NCBI GenBank assembly: GCA_937900285.1
Contig: CALCEM010000057.1
Span: 1-29,778, forward strand
DNA length: 29,778 nt
Source: an uncultured Fretibacterium sp.
GTDB taxonomy: Bacteria; Synergistota; Synergistia; Synergistales; Aminobacteriaceae
Direction of reading: 5' to 3'
Shown: in pieces, positions 23,945 to 29,778 of the stretch
Layout: the number at the start of each line of letters is the position of its first letter
How positions within the stretch are numbered: the stretch's first letter is position 1
Notes under the pieces: model-generated
Told to the model about the DNA's origin: nothing
The model's input: only the letters and a program-made list of their open reading frames with translations
Database searches by the model: none
Made by a program: the position numbers and the translations under genes

Positions 23945-23973
23945 TTGACGAATTGACTTTTGAGACTTATAAT
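23945..23973 (+). promoter_or_regulatory. Rightward promoter for the tandem repressors and integrase
   Basis: TTGACG (23945-23950), 17-bp spacer, TATAAT (23968-23973). It lies about 50 bp before the first rightward repressor gene, whose ribosome site is GGGAAAGGTGAT. The spacer contains GAGACTTATAA, similar to the operator half-site. Confidence 0.65.
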
Positions 23974-24019
23974 TAACTTTAAAGAATAATATTTAACTTT
24001 AGGGAAAGGTGATATCAGC

Positions 24020-24436
24020 ATGAGCGAGTTCGGAAGTAGACTTAGAAAATTGCGACGAGATGCGGAAATAACACAGGGACAGCTTGCAAAAATTCTCGGC
24101 GTAGACACTTCAGCCGTTGGCAAATATGAACGTTTTCCTGCTGCGTACCCAAGCATCCCAATTCTCATCAAGATTGCTGATTATTTCCATGTCAGCATTG
24201 ATTACCTTATTCGTGGTACACAATTTGATATATTGCATGAAAACAACGTGAGTGGCGGATTGACAAACAGCACAGTGATTCAAGCTGATCGTGGCGGTAC
24301 TATACTTAGTCACGAACGAATTATATCACCAGAAGCAGACGAACTATTGCACGTCTACAATAGCTTAAACGTTAGGGAACGTCTGAAACTCCTGAACTTT
24401 GCTTTTGATATGGAAGAAAAAGGTATGCAAAAATGA
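24020..24436 (+). CDS. XRE-family repressor, rightward paralogue A
   Basis: 138 residues. Helix-turn-helix at about 8-65 (LRKLRRDAEITQGQLAKILG, then DTSAVGKYERFPAAYPSI), then a linker and a shared block NSTVIQADRGGTIL (about 86-99) and a C-terminal helix pair (PEADELLHVYNSLNVRERLK). No LexA-type Ser-Lys protease site is visible, so induction would need an anti-repressor or another route. The next gene is a tandem copy. The stop overlaps that gene's ATG by 4 nt. Confidence 0.87.
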   Translation: MSEFGSRLRKLRRDAEITQGQLAKILGVDTSAVGKYERFPAAYPSIPILIKIADYFHVSIDYLIRGTQFDILHENNVSGGLTNSTVIQADRGGTILSHERIISPEADELLHVYNSLNVRERLKLLNFAFDMEEKGMQK

Positions 24437-24852
24437 GCGAGTTCGGCAACAGACTGAGGAAGCTACGACGCAATGCCGATATGACGCAAAAACAGCTTGG
24501 AAAAATTCTCGGCATTACATCTGCGGCAGTCGGGAAATATGAGAGCGTTCCAAACTCATACCCAAGCATCGAGGGTCTTATTAAGATTGCTGACATTTTC
24601 CACGTTAGCATTGATTATCTGCTACGAGGCTCAGGTAATTCTTTACATGCAGAGAATAACGTTAATGGTGAACTGACGAACAGCACTGTGATACAAGCGA
24701 ATCACGGCGGTACAGTGTTTAACAGTGGGCAGACTATCTCACCAGAGGCAAAAGAGTTACTGTACATTTACAACAATCTAGGCGTTAGAGAACGCCTGAA
24801 GCTCTTAATTTTCGCTGTCGATCTGGAAGAAAAAAGCAAAGTCTTACAATGA
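24433..24852 (+). CDS. XRE-family repressor, rightward paralogue B
   Basis: 139 residues, closely similar to paralogue A along its whole length: same start (MSEFG-RLRKLRR), same helix-turn-helix position, same NSTVIQA-GGT block and same ending (L-VRERLKLL-FA-D-EEK). Differences gather in the recognition region (GITSAAVGKYESVPNSYPSI against the A version) and linker, so the two may bind different sites. Coupled to both A and the integrase by ATGA overlaps, so the three form one operon. Confidence 0.87.
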   Translation: MSEFGNRLRKLRRNADMTQKQLGKILGITSAAVGKYESVPNSYPSIEGLIKIADIFHVSIDYLLRGSGNSLHAENNVNGELTNSTVIQANHGGTVFNSGQTISPEAKELLYIYNNLGVRERLKLLIFAVDLEEKSKVLQ

Positions 24853-26258
24853 AGCGTGTATTCCTTTATATCCGTGTATCGACTCAGGAACAAGCTCAGG
24901 AGGGCTATTCTGTCGGCGAACAAAAGGAACGCCTTGTTGCGTATTGCAAAGCGCACGACTGGCTAATTGTAGAGATTTAAGTTGATCCAGGCTATTCTGG
25001 CAGTAATCTTAATCGTCCGGGTATTCAAAAGTTGATTGCAGACATCAAAAGGTGTGACATTGTCCTTGTCTACAAACTTGACAGACTTTCACGTTACCAA
25101 CGTGATACACTATACTTGATAGAAGATGTCTTCCTTCCAAACAATGCTGATTTCGTTTCAGTACAGGAGAGCTTTGACACTTCAACACCCTTTGGGAAAG
25201 CAATGATAGGTTTGTTAGCCGTATTTGCTCAACTTGAACGTGAACAAATTAAAGAGCGCACCAAAATGGGACGTGTAGCGCGGGCGAAATCTGGCCTACA
25301 TCATGGAGGCGGTTACATACCTATTGGCTATAATTATGAAAATGGGAAATTGATTATCAACCCATATGAGGCTGAACAAGTACGTAAAGTTTATGAATGG
25401 TATCTTGGCGGGGAATCTTTGGCAAGCATAACTAACAAACTACACGAAGCCGGATATACAAACCGATACGGCAGTTGGAGTTCTTGGTCAAGCGTCAGAA
25501 ACGTTCTCAGTAATGAAACATACACAGGGCAAATTCACTTTGGAGAAGTCGTAGTCGAAAACGCACATGAAGCAATCATCAGCAAGGAGCAATTCAAAAT
25601 GGTTCAACTCATACATGTTAAGATACAGGAAAAATACGGGGCAACAGCTTTTCAATCAAAATATCTTCTAACTGGATTGCTGTTCTGTGGCTGTTGTGGA
25701 GCGAGATATTACAAGCGAAATACTGGCAAGTATTCTTACTATACATGCTACTCTCATTCAAAGCAGATTAAGAAAATGGTCAAAGACCCAAACTGCAAAA
25801 ATCGCAACTGGAAGGCCGAAGAATTAGAACCCGTAGTGGAAGAAAAGGTAAGAGAGCTTTTGCGTTCTCCTGAAATGGCAACAGAAATCGCAGTAGCTAG
25901 AAAGCCCCAAGCACCTGTTCCCGCAAAAAATATAGAGATTGAAAAAAGGATACGGGAGATTGACCGGCAAATTGGCAAGCTCATGGAGCTATACCAGCGC
26001 AACGACATACCTACCGAAATTCTGGGTGAGAGCATTAATAAACTGTACAACGAAAAAACAGCATTGCAAGCCTCACTTGAACCTGTGTCAGTTGATAATA
26101 CAGTAACTTTAACTTTTGACTTGGTGCAGGAACTTATTGCAAATGCTGCACAAATTTGGGACTTTGCTGACGAATCACAGAAACGTAGAATTTTACAAAG
26201 CCTTATTCGCAGAATAACACTGAGAGGCGACAGCATTGAAATTGACTGGTCTTTTTGA
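24849..26258 (+). pseudogene. Large serine integrase, interrupted by an in-frame stop
   Basis: Start ATG at 24849 overlaps the preceding stop. The frame begins MKRVFLYIRVSTQEQAQEGY with catalytic Ser 11, but codon 44 is TAA (24978-24980) where relatives have a tyrosine (EI-Y-VDPGYSG). After it the frame runs on without fault to 26258: LDRLSRYQRD, the PFGKAMIGLLAVFAQLEREQ helix, recombinase domain (GYIPIGYNYENGK), zinc ribbon (CGCCGARYYKRN, then YYTCYSHSKQ) and a coiled coil near the end. Total about 470 codons, normal for the family. Unless the stop is read through or the stop is a sequencing error, the protein is inactive; reinitiation at the TTG 25032 would lack the catalytic serine. Confidence 0.88.
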
Positions 26259-26281
26259 AACACACCATATTTACGCTATAC

Positions 26282-26302
26282 AAAAAAAGCTCCTTAAAGG
26301 AA
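26282..26302 (-). terminator. Terminator-like hairpin between integrase and convergent gene
   Basis: On the minus strand GTTCC-TTTAA-GGAGC (one wobble pair) is followed by seven T. It would end the leftward transcript of the 26321-26617 remnant, and lies just after the integrase stop. Confidence 0.55.
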
Positions 26303-26320
26303 CCGTGTTTTGTCGATTTA

Positions 26321-26617
26321 CTAGCACTCTTCTTTGTTTGTATCATCTATATCTTCTCTCGGATTTCCGAAATCAAACATATCTTCCGTAGGTTCAGAAC
26401 GAAGTTCCTTATGGTTTTCAACGTAGTCTGCGATGCTAGTTACAAACTCTTCAAGGATTACTTCATACTTTTCCTCATCTTCTTCATCCCATAATTTGTA
26501 GATAAAGCCCGTTAATCCTGTCGGGAGCTTGTCGAGAAGGAATCTTGTTGCTGGATTGCAGGTCTTTTTGCCGTAGCCCGTTCCTAATTTTTTATAAACA
26601 ATTGCTATTACTAGGTT
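26321..26617 (-). pseudogene. 3' remnant of an unrecognised gene
   Basis: About 98 codons are open with no start codon near the 5' end; the first in-frame ATG is only 32 codons from the stop. The text is protein-like: GTGYGKKTCNPATRFLLDKL, then TGLTGFIYKLWDEEDEEKYE and a very acidic end (RSEPTEDMFDFGNPREDI). Reading upstream, a stop lies at 26618-26620 and the sequence turns AT-rich and non-coding. It is probably the end of a phage or host gene whose front was lost by integration or deletion. Not recognised. Found from the reverse strand by hand. Confidence 0.6.
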
Positions 26618-26987
26618 TTATTTTGTTTTGATGCTGTTATTCTAACTATTTGACCAATGTTAATCAATAGGTGAAAATACTGATAAAACTATATAAATTT
26701 AGTATTCATCAATATTTAACTAAAACAATCAAAAATAGGTAGGATTAATTAATAGGGGTGGCATCTAAAAATTTCATTTAGAGGGTAATATGTTATCGAT
26801 ATAAAAGACTTATATCAGCAGAAAAATTTTAAAGTCAGAAATTATGTTAAAAAGTTATTAAATTTTGTGTTATAGGTGGATTAGATTGCTTTATGCCAGT
26901 TGATAACATCCCCGTATTTTGATTTGATACAAGAACTTATCACTACAAGATAACAATATAAAAATTGAATGAGTTATTGAAACATAA
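26618..26987. other. Gene-free AT-rich stretch with inverted repeat
   Basis: I see no gene on either strand. There is a perfect 7-bp inverted repeat GATATAA / TTATATC around a 5-nt loop at 26798-26816, and ATGTTATC (26790) is repeated inverted as GATAACAT (26902). The stretch could hold an attachment site or a late promoter, but nothing decides this. Confidence 0.5.
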
Positions 26988-27026
26988 AAAAAGCCCCTCT
27001 CATTAATAAATACATGAAAAGAGCTT
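26988..27026. terminator. Terminator-like hairpin after the holin gene
   Basis: AAAAAGC and GCTTTTT bracket a partly paired stem (CTCT/AGAG, with a small bulge). It can act on the minus strand to end the lysis operon, 10 nt past the holin stop. Confidence 0.55.
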
Positions 27027-27035
27027 TTTGTGTTT

Positions 27036-27464
27036 TTAGTGTACTGTTTCAGTTTTGCTCTCGTCCATGTTATCCTTCTCTGTTACAAACTGTTCAAAGT
27101 GATTACGAAGGGCTTTGGGGAATGGGACATTCAGCTTGAACGCATTTTCCATTATCGATAATCCTTCATTTCCCACAAAGAACAGTGCAACTGCCGTTCT
27201 TATTGCGTCTGAACCGCCAAGAAATTGCTTATCTATGAGGTTCGCTACTCCTACTAGAGAGAACATGACACACTTTTTGATTATCCCGTTGAAGCCAACG
27301 CGAGAATTTATTTTACGTTCAACAAAAGCTACAGCAACACCTGTTAAGTAGTCCACAATGGACAGAGCAAGCAGAACTTTAACGAAGCCGTCCAAGCCTC
27401 CGAAGAACCAAGCACCCAATCCGACAACACTCCCTAGAATGAAATCTAACCATGTTTCTTCCAT
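27036..27464 (-). CDS. Phage holin, holin family 4-like
   Basis: 142 residues from the ATG at 27464, which overlaps the endolysin stop (TGATG). Three to four hydrophobic stretches: about 8-24, 28-50, 65-82 and 90-105, with VLLALSIVDYLTGVAVAF and the charged turn ERKINSRVGFNGIIKK typical of the toxin-secretion/phage-lysis holin group. It forms holes in the inner membrane so the endolysin can reach the wall. The polar tail (about 118-142) is longer than usual. It comes after the endolysin on the transcript, the reverse of the most common order. Confidence 0.85.
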   Translation of the reverse strand: MEETWLDFILGSVVGLGAWFFGGLDGFVKVLLALSIVDYLTGVAVAFVERKINSRVGFNGIIKKCVMFSLVGVANLIDKQFLGGSDAIRTAVALFFVGNEGLSIMENAFKLNVPFPKALRNHFEQFVTEKDNMDESKTETVH

Positions 27465-27886
27465 CACAGCTTTACCTCAAAGAATTTGCTTCTCTTTCCG
27501 CCACAATCTATATGTATGAAGTTCTTACGCTTATATAGAATGCAGTAATCCAAATCAGGCAATGCTCCGTTCTGCTTGAGCTTCTTGACAGTATCGAACA
27601 TTTTGACCGCACCAAGCGAACACGACAAATCTGCAGCAAGCCCGTACATATGATTTGACCCTTTGCAGATTACTTTTCCGGTTTTTTGGTCTAGTTTCTT
27701 TTGCACGCCGCCGACGGCTTTATTATGTTTTTCGCACCTGCAACCTGAATTTACGTGAACGGGCACGCCTAATTCCTGCCTAATAATTTCGGCCATGTCA
27801 ATAACTTTCTGGTCAATAATATTAGTTCCGCACCCGCATTTGCAACTAAACTCAGAAATTTTAAAATGTTCGGTGTTATGCGCCAT
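27464..27886 (-). CDS. M15-type peptidase endolysin
   Basis: 140 residues from the ATG at 27886, with AAGGTG as ribosome site; GTG at 27895 is also in frame. N-terminal FKISEFSCKCGCG with a Cys cluster, then the zinc site SNHMYGLAADLS (H-x6-D, about 90-101) and FIHIDCGG with the last His (about 125-132). This is the D-alanyl-D-alanine carboxypeptidase-like fold seen in phage lysins; it cuts the peptide part of the cell wall. No separate binding domain and no signal peptide, so it depends on the holin. Confidence 0.88.
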   Translation of the reverse strand: MAHNTEHFKISEFSCKCGCGTNIIDQKVIDMAEIIRQELGVPVHVNSGCRCEKHNKAVGGVQKKLDQKTGKVICKGSNHMYGLAADLSCSLGAVKMFDTVKKLKQNGALPDLDYCILYKRKNFIHIDCGGKRSKFFEVKL

Positions 27887-28019
27887 AATTTTCACCTTCT
27901 TTAAATTTTTTAAGTTCTTTTAACCAGTTATAGAGCTGTAAATGTTCTAACCTGCACTGAGTATTTTTAATATTTTTTGATTGTTGAAGAGCGTGATTAA
28001 TAGCGTCATCAAGATTCAT
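27876..28019 (-). CDS. Small phage protein of the lysis module
   Basis: 47 residues, ATG at 28019, overlapping the endolysin start. Helical and charged: MNLDDAINHALQQSKNI, then CRLEHLQLYNWLKELKKF. The AI-H...C-LEH-QL--WL-EL pattern occurs in short phage proteins next to holins. Function unknown. Confidence 0.65.
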   Translation of the reverse strand: MNLDDAINHALQQSKNIKNTQCRLEHLQLYNWLKELKKFKEGENYGA

Positions 28020-28043
28020 TAACAATATAAGTTCACCCCATGA

Positions 28044-28074
28044 TAAACAAAGAGGAGACCCGTACTGAGCCTCC
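28044..28074 (-). terminator. Possible terminator after the 75-residue gene
   Basis: On the minus strand GGAGGC pairs with GTCTCC (one wobble) around TCAGTACGG, followed by CTCTTTGTTT, a weak T-rich run. It would partly separate the 28109-28336 gene from the lysis genes. Confidence 0.4.
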
Positions 28075-28108
28075 CTTACAAAAACAAACGTGAAAAATGA
28101 TAACTACC

Positions 28109-28336
28109 TTACTTAGCGTCTTTCGCAGGAATCTTTGACTTGACTTCCTCGCAGAAAGCGTTGAATGCTTCCCATTCTTCGGGCTTTGTGTCCTTCTGAC
28201 GTAAAAGCGCAATCTGATCGTCAATGCTGTACTTTGCGTCAATGACAGCAGCGATTTCCTGTGCGCGAGTCATACCGTTTTCAGTTGCAACGGTCTCAGT
28301 TGTAGTTTCATTTGTCGTTGCGACGTTCTTTGCCAT
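28109..28336 (-). CDS. Small acidic phage protein between reverse transcriptase and lysis genes
   Basis: 75 residues with GGAGGAAAAAATC before the ATG. A Thr-rich, disordered N-terminus (about 1-20) is followed by a helical part (TRAQEIAAVIDAKYSIDDQI, then PEEWEAFNAFCEEVKSKIP). Not recognised by function. The first 67 nt also encode, in another frame, the last 22 residues of the reverse transcriptase. Of the two, this gene has the clear ribosome site and start. Confidence 0.75.
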   Translation of the reverse strand: MAKNVATTNETTTETVATENGMTRAQEIAAVIDAKYSIDDQIALLRQKDTKPEEWEAFNAFCEEVKSKIPAKDAK

Positions 28337-29562
28337 GATTTTTTCCTCCGTTTTTTTGTATTACACTCTGGAGCTTTCACCCCGAACAGTGTTATAAATT
28401 GATCGTCCATCTTCTTTGTGGCCATGTACCCGCCACGATGGATTGCGTAACCTTTCCACGAGGCGTAAGAATTAGCGGCCTCCTGAACGGTCATCTCTTT
28501 GGCGGCTACCATTGCTGCAAATTTCTTCAGCTTGCGCCGCTGTCGTGTAATGCTTTTGCGGGTCATTCGATGCTTAACCTTACCCGTTTCGGTTAATCTC
28601 AACCATACTTTAAGAAAACGTATACCGTTTCTTAATTTTACAATCTGCGTCTTCCTCATATTGAGCTTAATACTCAGGGTGGAACACAGCTTTTCTAAAA
28701 TACGGAGCGCGTCTTTGGCTTCTGACTTTGTTTTGAATAACATGTACCCATCATCCATGTAACGCCCGTAAAAACGAACATGCATCCACTCCTTTATGAA
28801 ATGGTCTATAGCTGACGGGTAAGCTACAGCAGTAATTTGCGAAATTTGGCTACCAAGACCAAGACTCTTGCCTGTGTAGCCGTCCAACACATTTTCGCAC
28901 CGTACACGCTTATATGCTACCACGCTGTTCGGATGTCCAAATGGAAGAATAAAGCGGGTCAGCAGTCCTAAAATTTGCTCATTCGTATACGCACTTTGGT
29001 AAATATCAAAACAATAGCTATGCAAAATATTATCGAAAAATCCTGAGAAATCAAAAACAAGTGCATAACCTTCGTTTGAAAATCCATTGGCACGATAAAA
29101 CTGCTGAAGGTGCGCTGTCATTCTGTCCAGTGCTTGATCTACTCCTTTGTTCTCCAAACACGCACCATTGTCATAAATCAAACTTCGGCGCAATATCGGA
29201 ACAAGGGAATTATCACAAGTTGACCGCTGAACAATCCGTTCTGAATAATGAATACTGCGGATATGACGTAATCGTCCGCGTTCCATGATGTCAAACTCAA
29301 CAAAGCCTTTAGTAATATCTTTCCCATGCTCTAACGAATAGCGAGTCTTTTCCATGTTGCGTAGTAGATTCATCTGGTATCGCTGTACACTCGCTTTCCA
29401 TGAGACATTTCGCATGGACTTTTTGTTTGCCCTGTAAAGCGAGCGATAGCACATTATATTATGAAAATTGTTATATTCAGCACATCGCTCGTTCCTTCGG
29501 GCATCTCTCACGGCTTTTCTGCGCTGGTATCTACCTTCGTGTCGCCGTTCAAGGGATGTCAT
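28270..29562 (-). CDS. Phage reverse transcriptase, DGR-type motif
   Basis: 430 residues from the ATG at 29562, chosen for the GGAGG seven to ten bases before it; the frame is open up to 29649. Basic N-terminus (ERRHEGRYQRRKAVRDARR), then the fingers (KGFVEFDIMERGRLRHIRS), motif A FDFSGFFDNI (Asp 171), LGSQISQ at about 235-241, which fits the G-x3-SQ form typical of diversity-generating retroelement enzymes rather than the usual SP form, and the catalytic YMDD (267-270). The C-terminus has KLNMRKTQIVKLRNGIRFL and a basic thumb. No variable protein or template repeat is visible here; they would lie beyond the right edge, if present. Relatives occur in the tail-to-lysis part of Bacillota phages. 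Confidence 0.88.
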   Translation of the reverse strand: MTSLERRHEGRYQRRKAVRDARRNERCAEYNNFHNIMCYRSLYRANKKSMRNVSWKASVQRYQMNLLRNMEKTRYSLEHGKDITKGFVEFDIMERGRLRHIRSIHYSERIVQRSTCDNSLVPILRRSLIYDNGACLENKGVDQALDRMTAHLQQFYRANGFSNEGYALVFDFSGFFDNILHSYCFDIYQSAYTNEQILGLLTRFILPFGHPNSVVAYKRVRCENVLDGYTGKSLGLGSQISQITAVAYPSAIDHFIKEWMHVRFYGRYMDDGYMLFKTKSEAKDALRILEKLCSTLSIKLNMRKTQIVKLRNGIRFLKVWLRLTETGKVKHRMTRKSITRQRRKLKKFAAMVAAKEMTVQEAANSYASWKGYAIHRGGYMATKKMDDQFITLFGVKAPECNTKKRRKKSWQRTSQRQMKLQLRPLQLKTV

Positions 29563-29584
29563 GATTAAATTTGCCTCCAAACAT

Positions 29585-29606
29585 AAAAAAAAGCCACATG
29601 TACGGC
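29585..29606 (-). terminator. Hairpin with T run just upstream of the reverse transcriptase
   Basis: On the minus strand GCCGT-ACAT-GTGGC (two wobble pairs) is followed by eight T, then the ribosome site of the reverse transcriptase. It could end the upstream transcript, limit reverse transcriptase expression, or mark the edge of a retroelement cassette. Confidence 0.5.
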
Positions 29607-29778
29607 AAGTCATCTCCATTAAGACCCTTCTCAACGAAAATGTGTGCATCTTAAAATAGCCGCGTAGTAATACCGGGCCTGAAATCGAGATAATCTACAC
29701 AGAACCCTCGACCAAGCACGAAAGCGTCCGCCCGATTACATCACGTGGCATATTTACCCTATCGGGACGGTCATGCGC
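29607..29778. other. Window edge, no gene assigned
   Basis: On the minus strand the frames are broken by stops: one reads in from the edge and stops at 29697-29695 (ends VIGRTLSCLVEGSV), another stops near 29754 (ends RMTVPIG). A third reads LGRGFCVDYLDFRPG without a start. Either of the first two may be the tail of the preceding late gene. A template or variable repeat of a retroelement would be expected hereabouts but cannot be shown from one copy. Confidence 0.35.

Noticed and set aside
25754..26263. Minus-strand frame of 169 codons opposite the integrase
   Set aside because: Serine- and isoleucine-rich shadow of the recombinase zinc-ribbon and coiled-coil region; no start signals.
26255..26494. 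Plus-strand frame of 79 codons after the integrase
   Set aside because: It is the complement of the acidic minus-strand remnant at 26321-26617, whose reading is much more protein-like.
28033..28242. Minus-strand frame of 69 codons
   Set aside because: It lies in another frame inside and after the 75-residue gene, which has the better start and composition; the frame also crosses the terminator-like hairpin.

Overview
The window joins two kinds of DNA. Positions 1-6472 look like host chromosome: the 3' end of a 23S rRNA gene, a 5S rRNA gene with its terminator, then a very AT-rich run of membrane-protein genes that looks like a cell-surface glycan locus. It holds three tandem paralogues of an unnamed multi-spanning family, one larger DUF6056-like membrane protein with a Sel1-like tail, and the first ~86 codons of a glycosyltransferase-like gene that is cut off. 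From about 6480 to the right edge the base composition and gene style change to those of a temperate phage of a low-GC gut-type bacterium. The phage module (DUF2800, DUF2815, family A polymerase, VapE, VRR-NUC, SNF2) is typical of Bacillota phages. The host could be Bacillota or a low-GC Synergistota; the rRNA fragment alone does not let me decide.

Phage layout. (a) 6640-10694, minus strand: small conserved phage proteins, one of them split by a frameshift, a metallopeptidase and a cysteine-rich zinc-binding protein. (b) 10842-23154, plus strand: a compact replication and recombination operon with many 4-11 nt gene overlaps. In order it carries a DUF2800 nuclease-like protein, DUF2815 ssDNA-binding-like protein, DNA polymerase, MazG-like protein, C5 methyltransferase, XRE protein, VapE primase/helicase, an array of nine 8-bp iterons (candidate origin), VRR-NUC nuclease, SNF2 helicase, a sigma-region-4-like late regulator and a small DNA-binding protein, closed by a strong terminator. 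(c) 23207-26258: lysogeny control. A leftward repressor faces two tandem paralogous rightward repressors across an operator/promoter region, and a large serine integrase follows that carries an in-frame stop. (d) 26321-26617: the 3' part of an unrecognised minus-strand gene. (e) 27036-29562, minus strand: holin, M15 endolysin, two small proteins and a reverse transcriptase with a diversity-generating-retroelement-type motif; late structural genes would lie beyond the right edge.

Most notable points: the methyltransferase gene has a second long reading frame that itself reads like a phage protein family; a phage reverse transcriptase sits at the window edge; there is an inverted 2+5+2 iteron array after the primase/helicase; a 19-bp piece of the repressor promoter/operator is repeated exactly at the left phage-host junction; two short tandem repeats whose unit length is not a multiple of three lie in the 5' ends of surface genes; and inactivating stops or frameshifts lie in the integrase, the truncated glycosyltransferase and one early gene, which suggests a decaying or rearranged prophage. 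All family assignments are from reading the translated sequence and memory; no database search was run.
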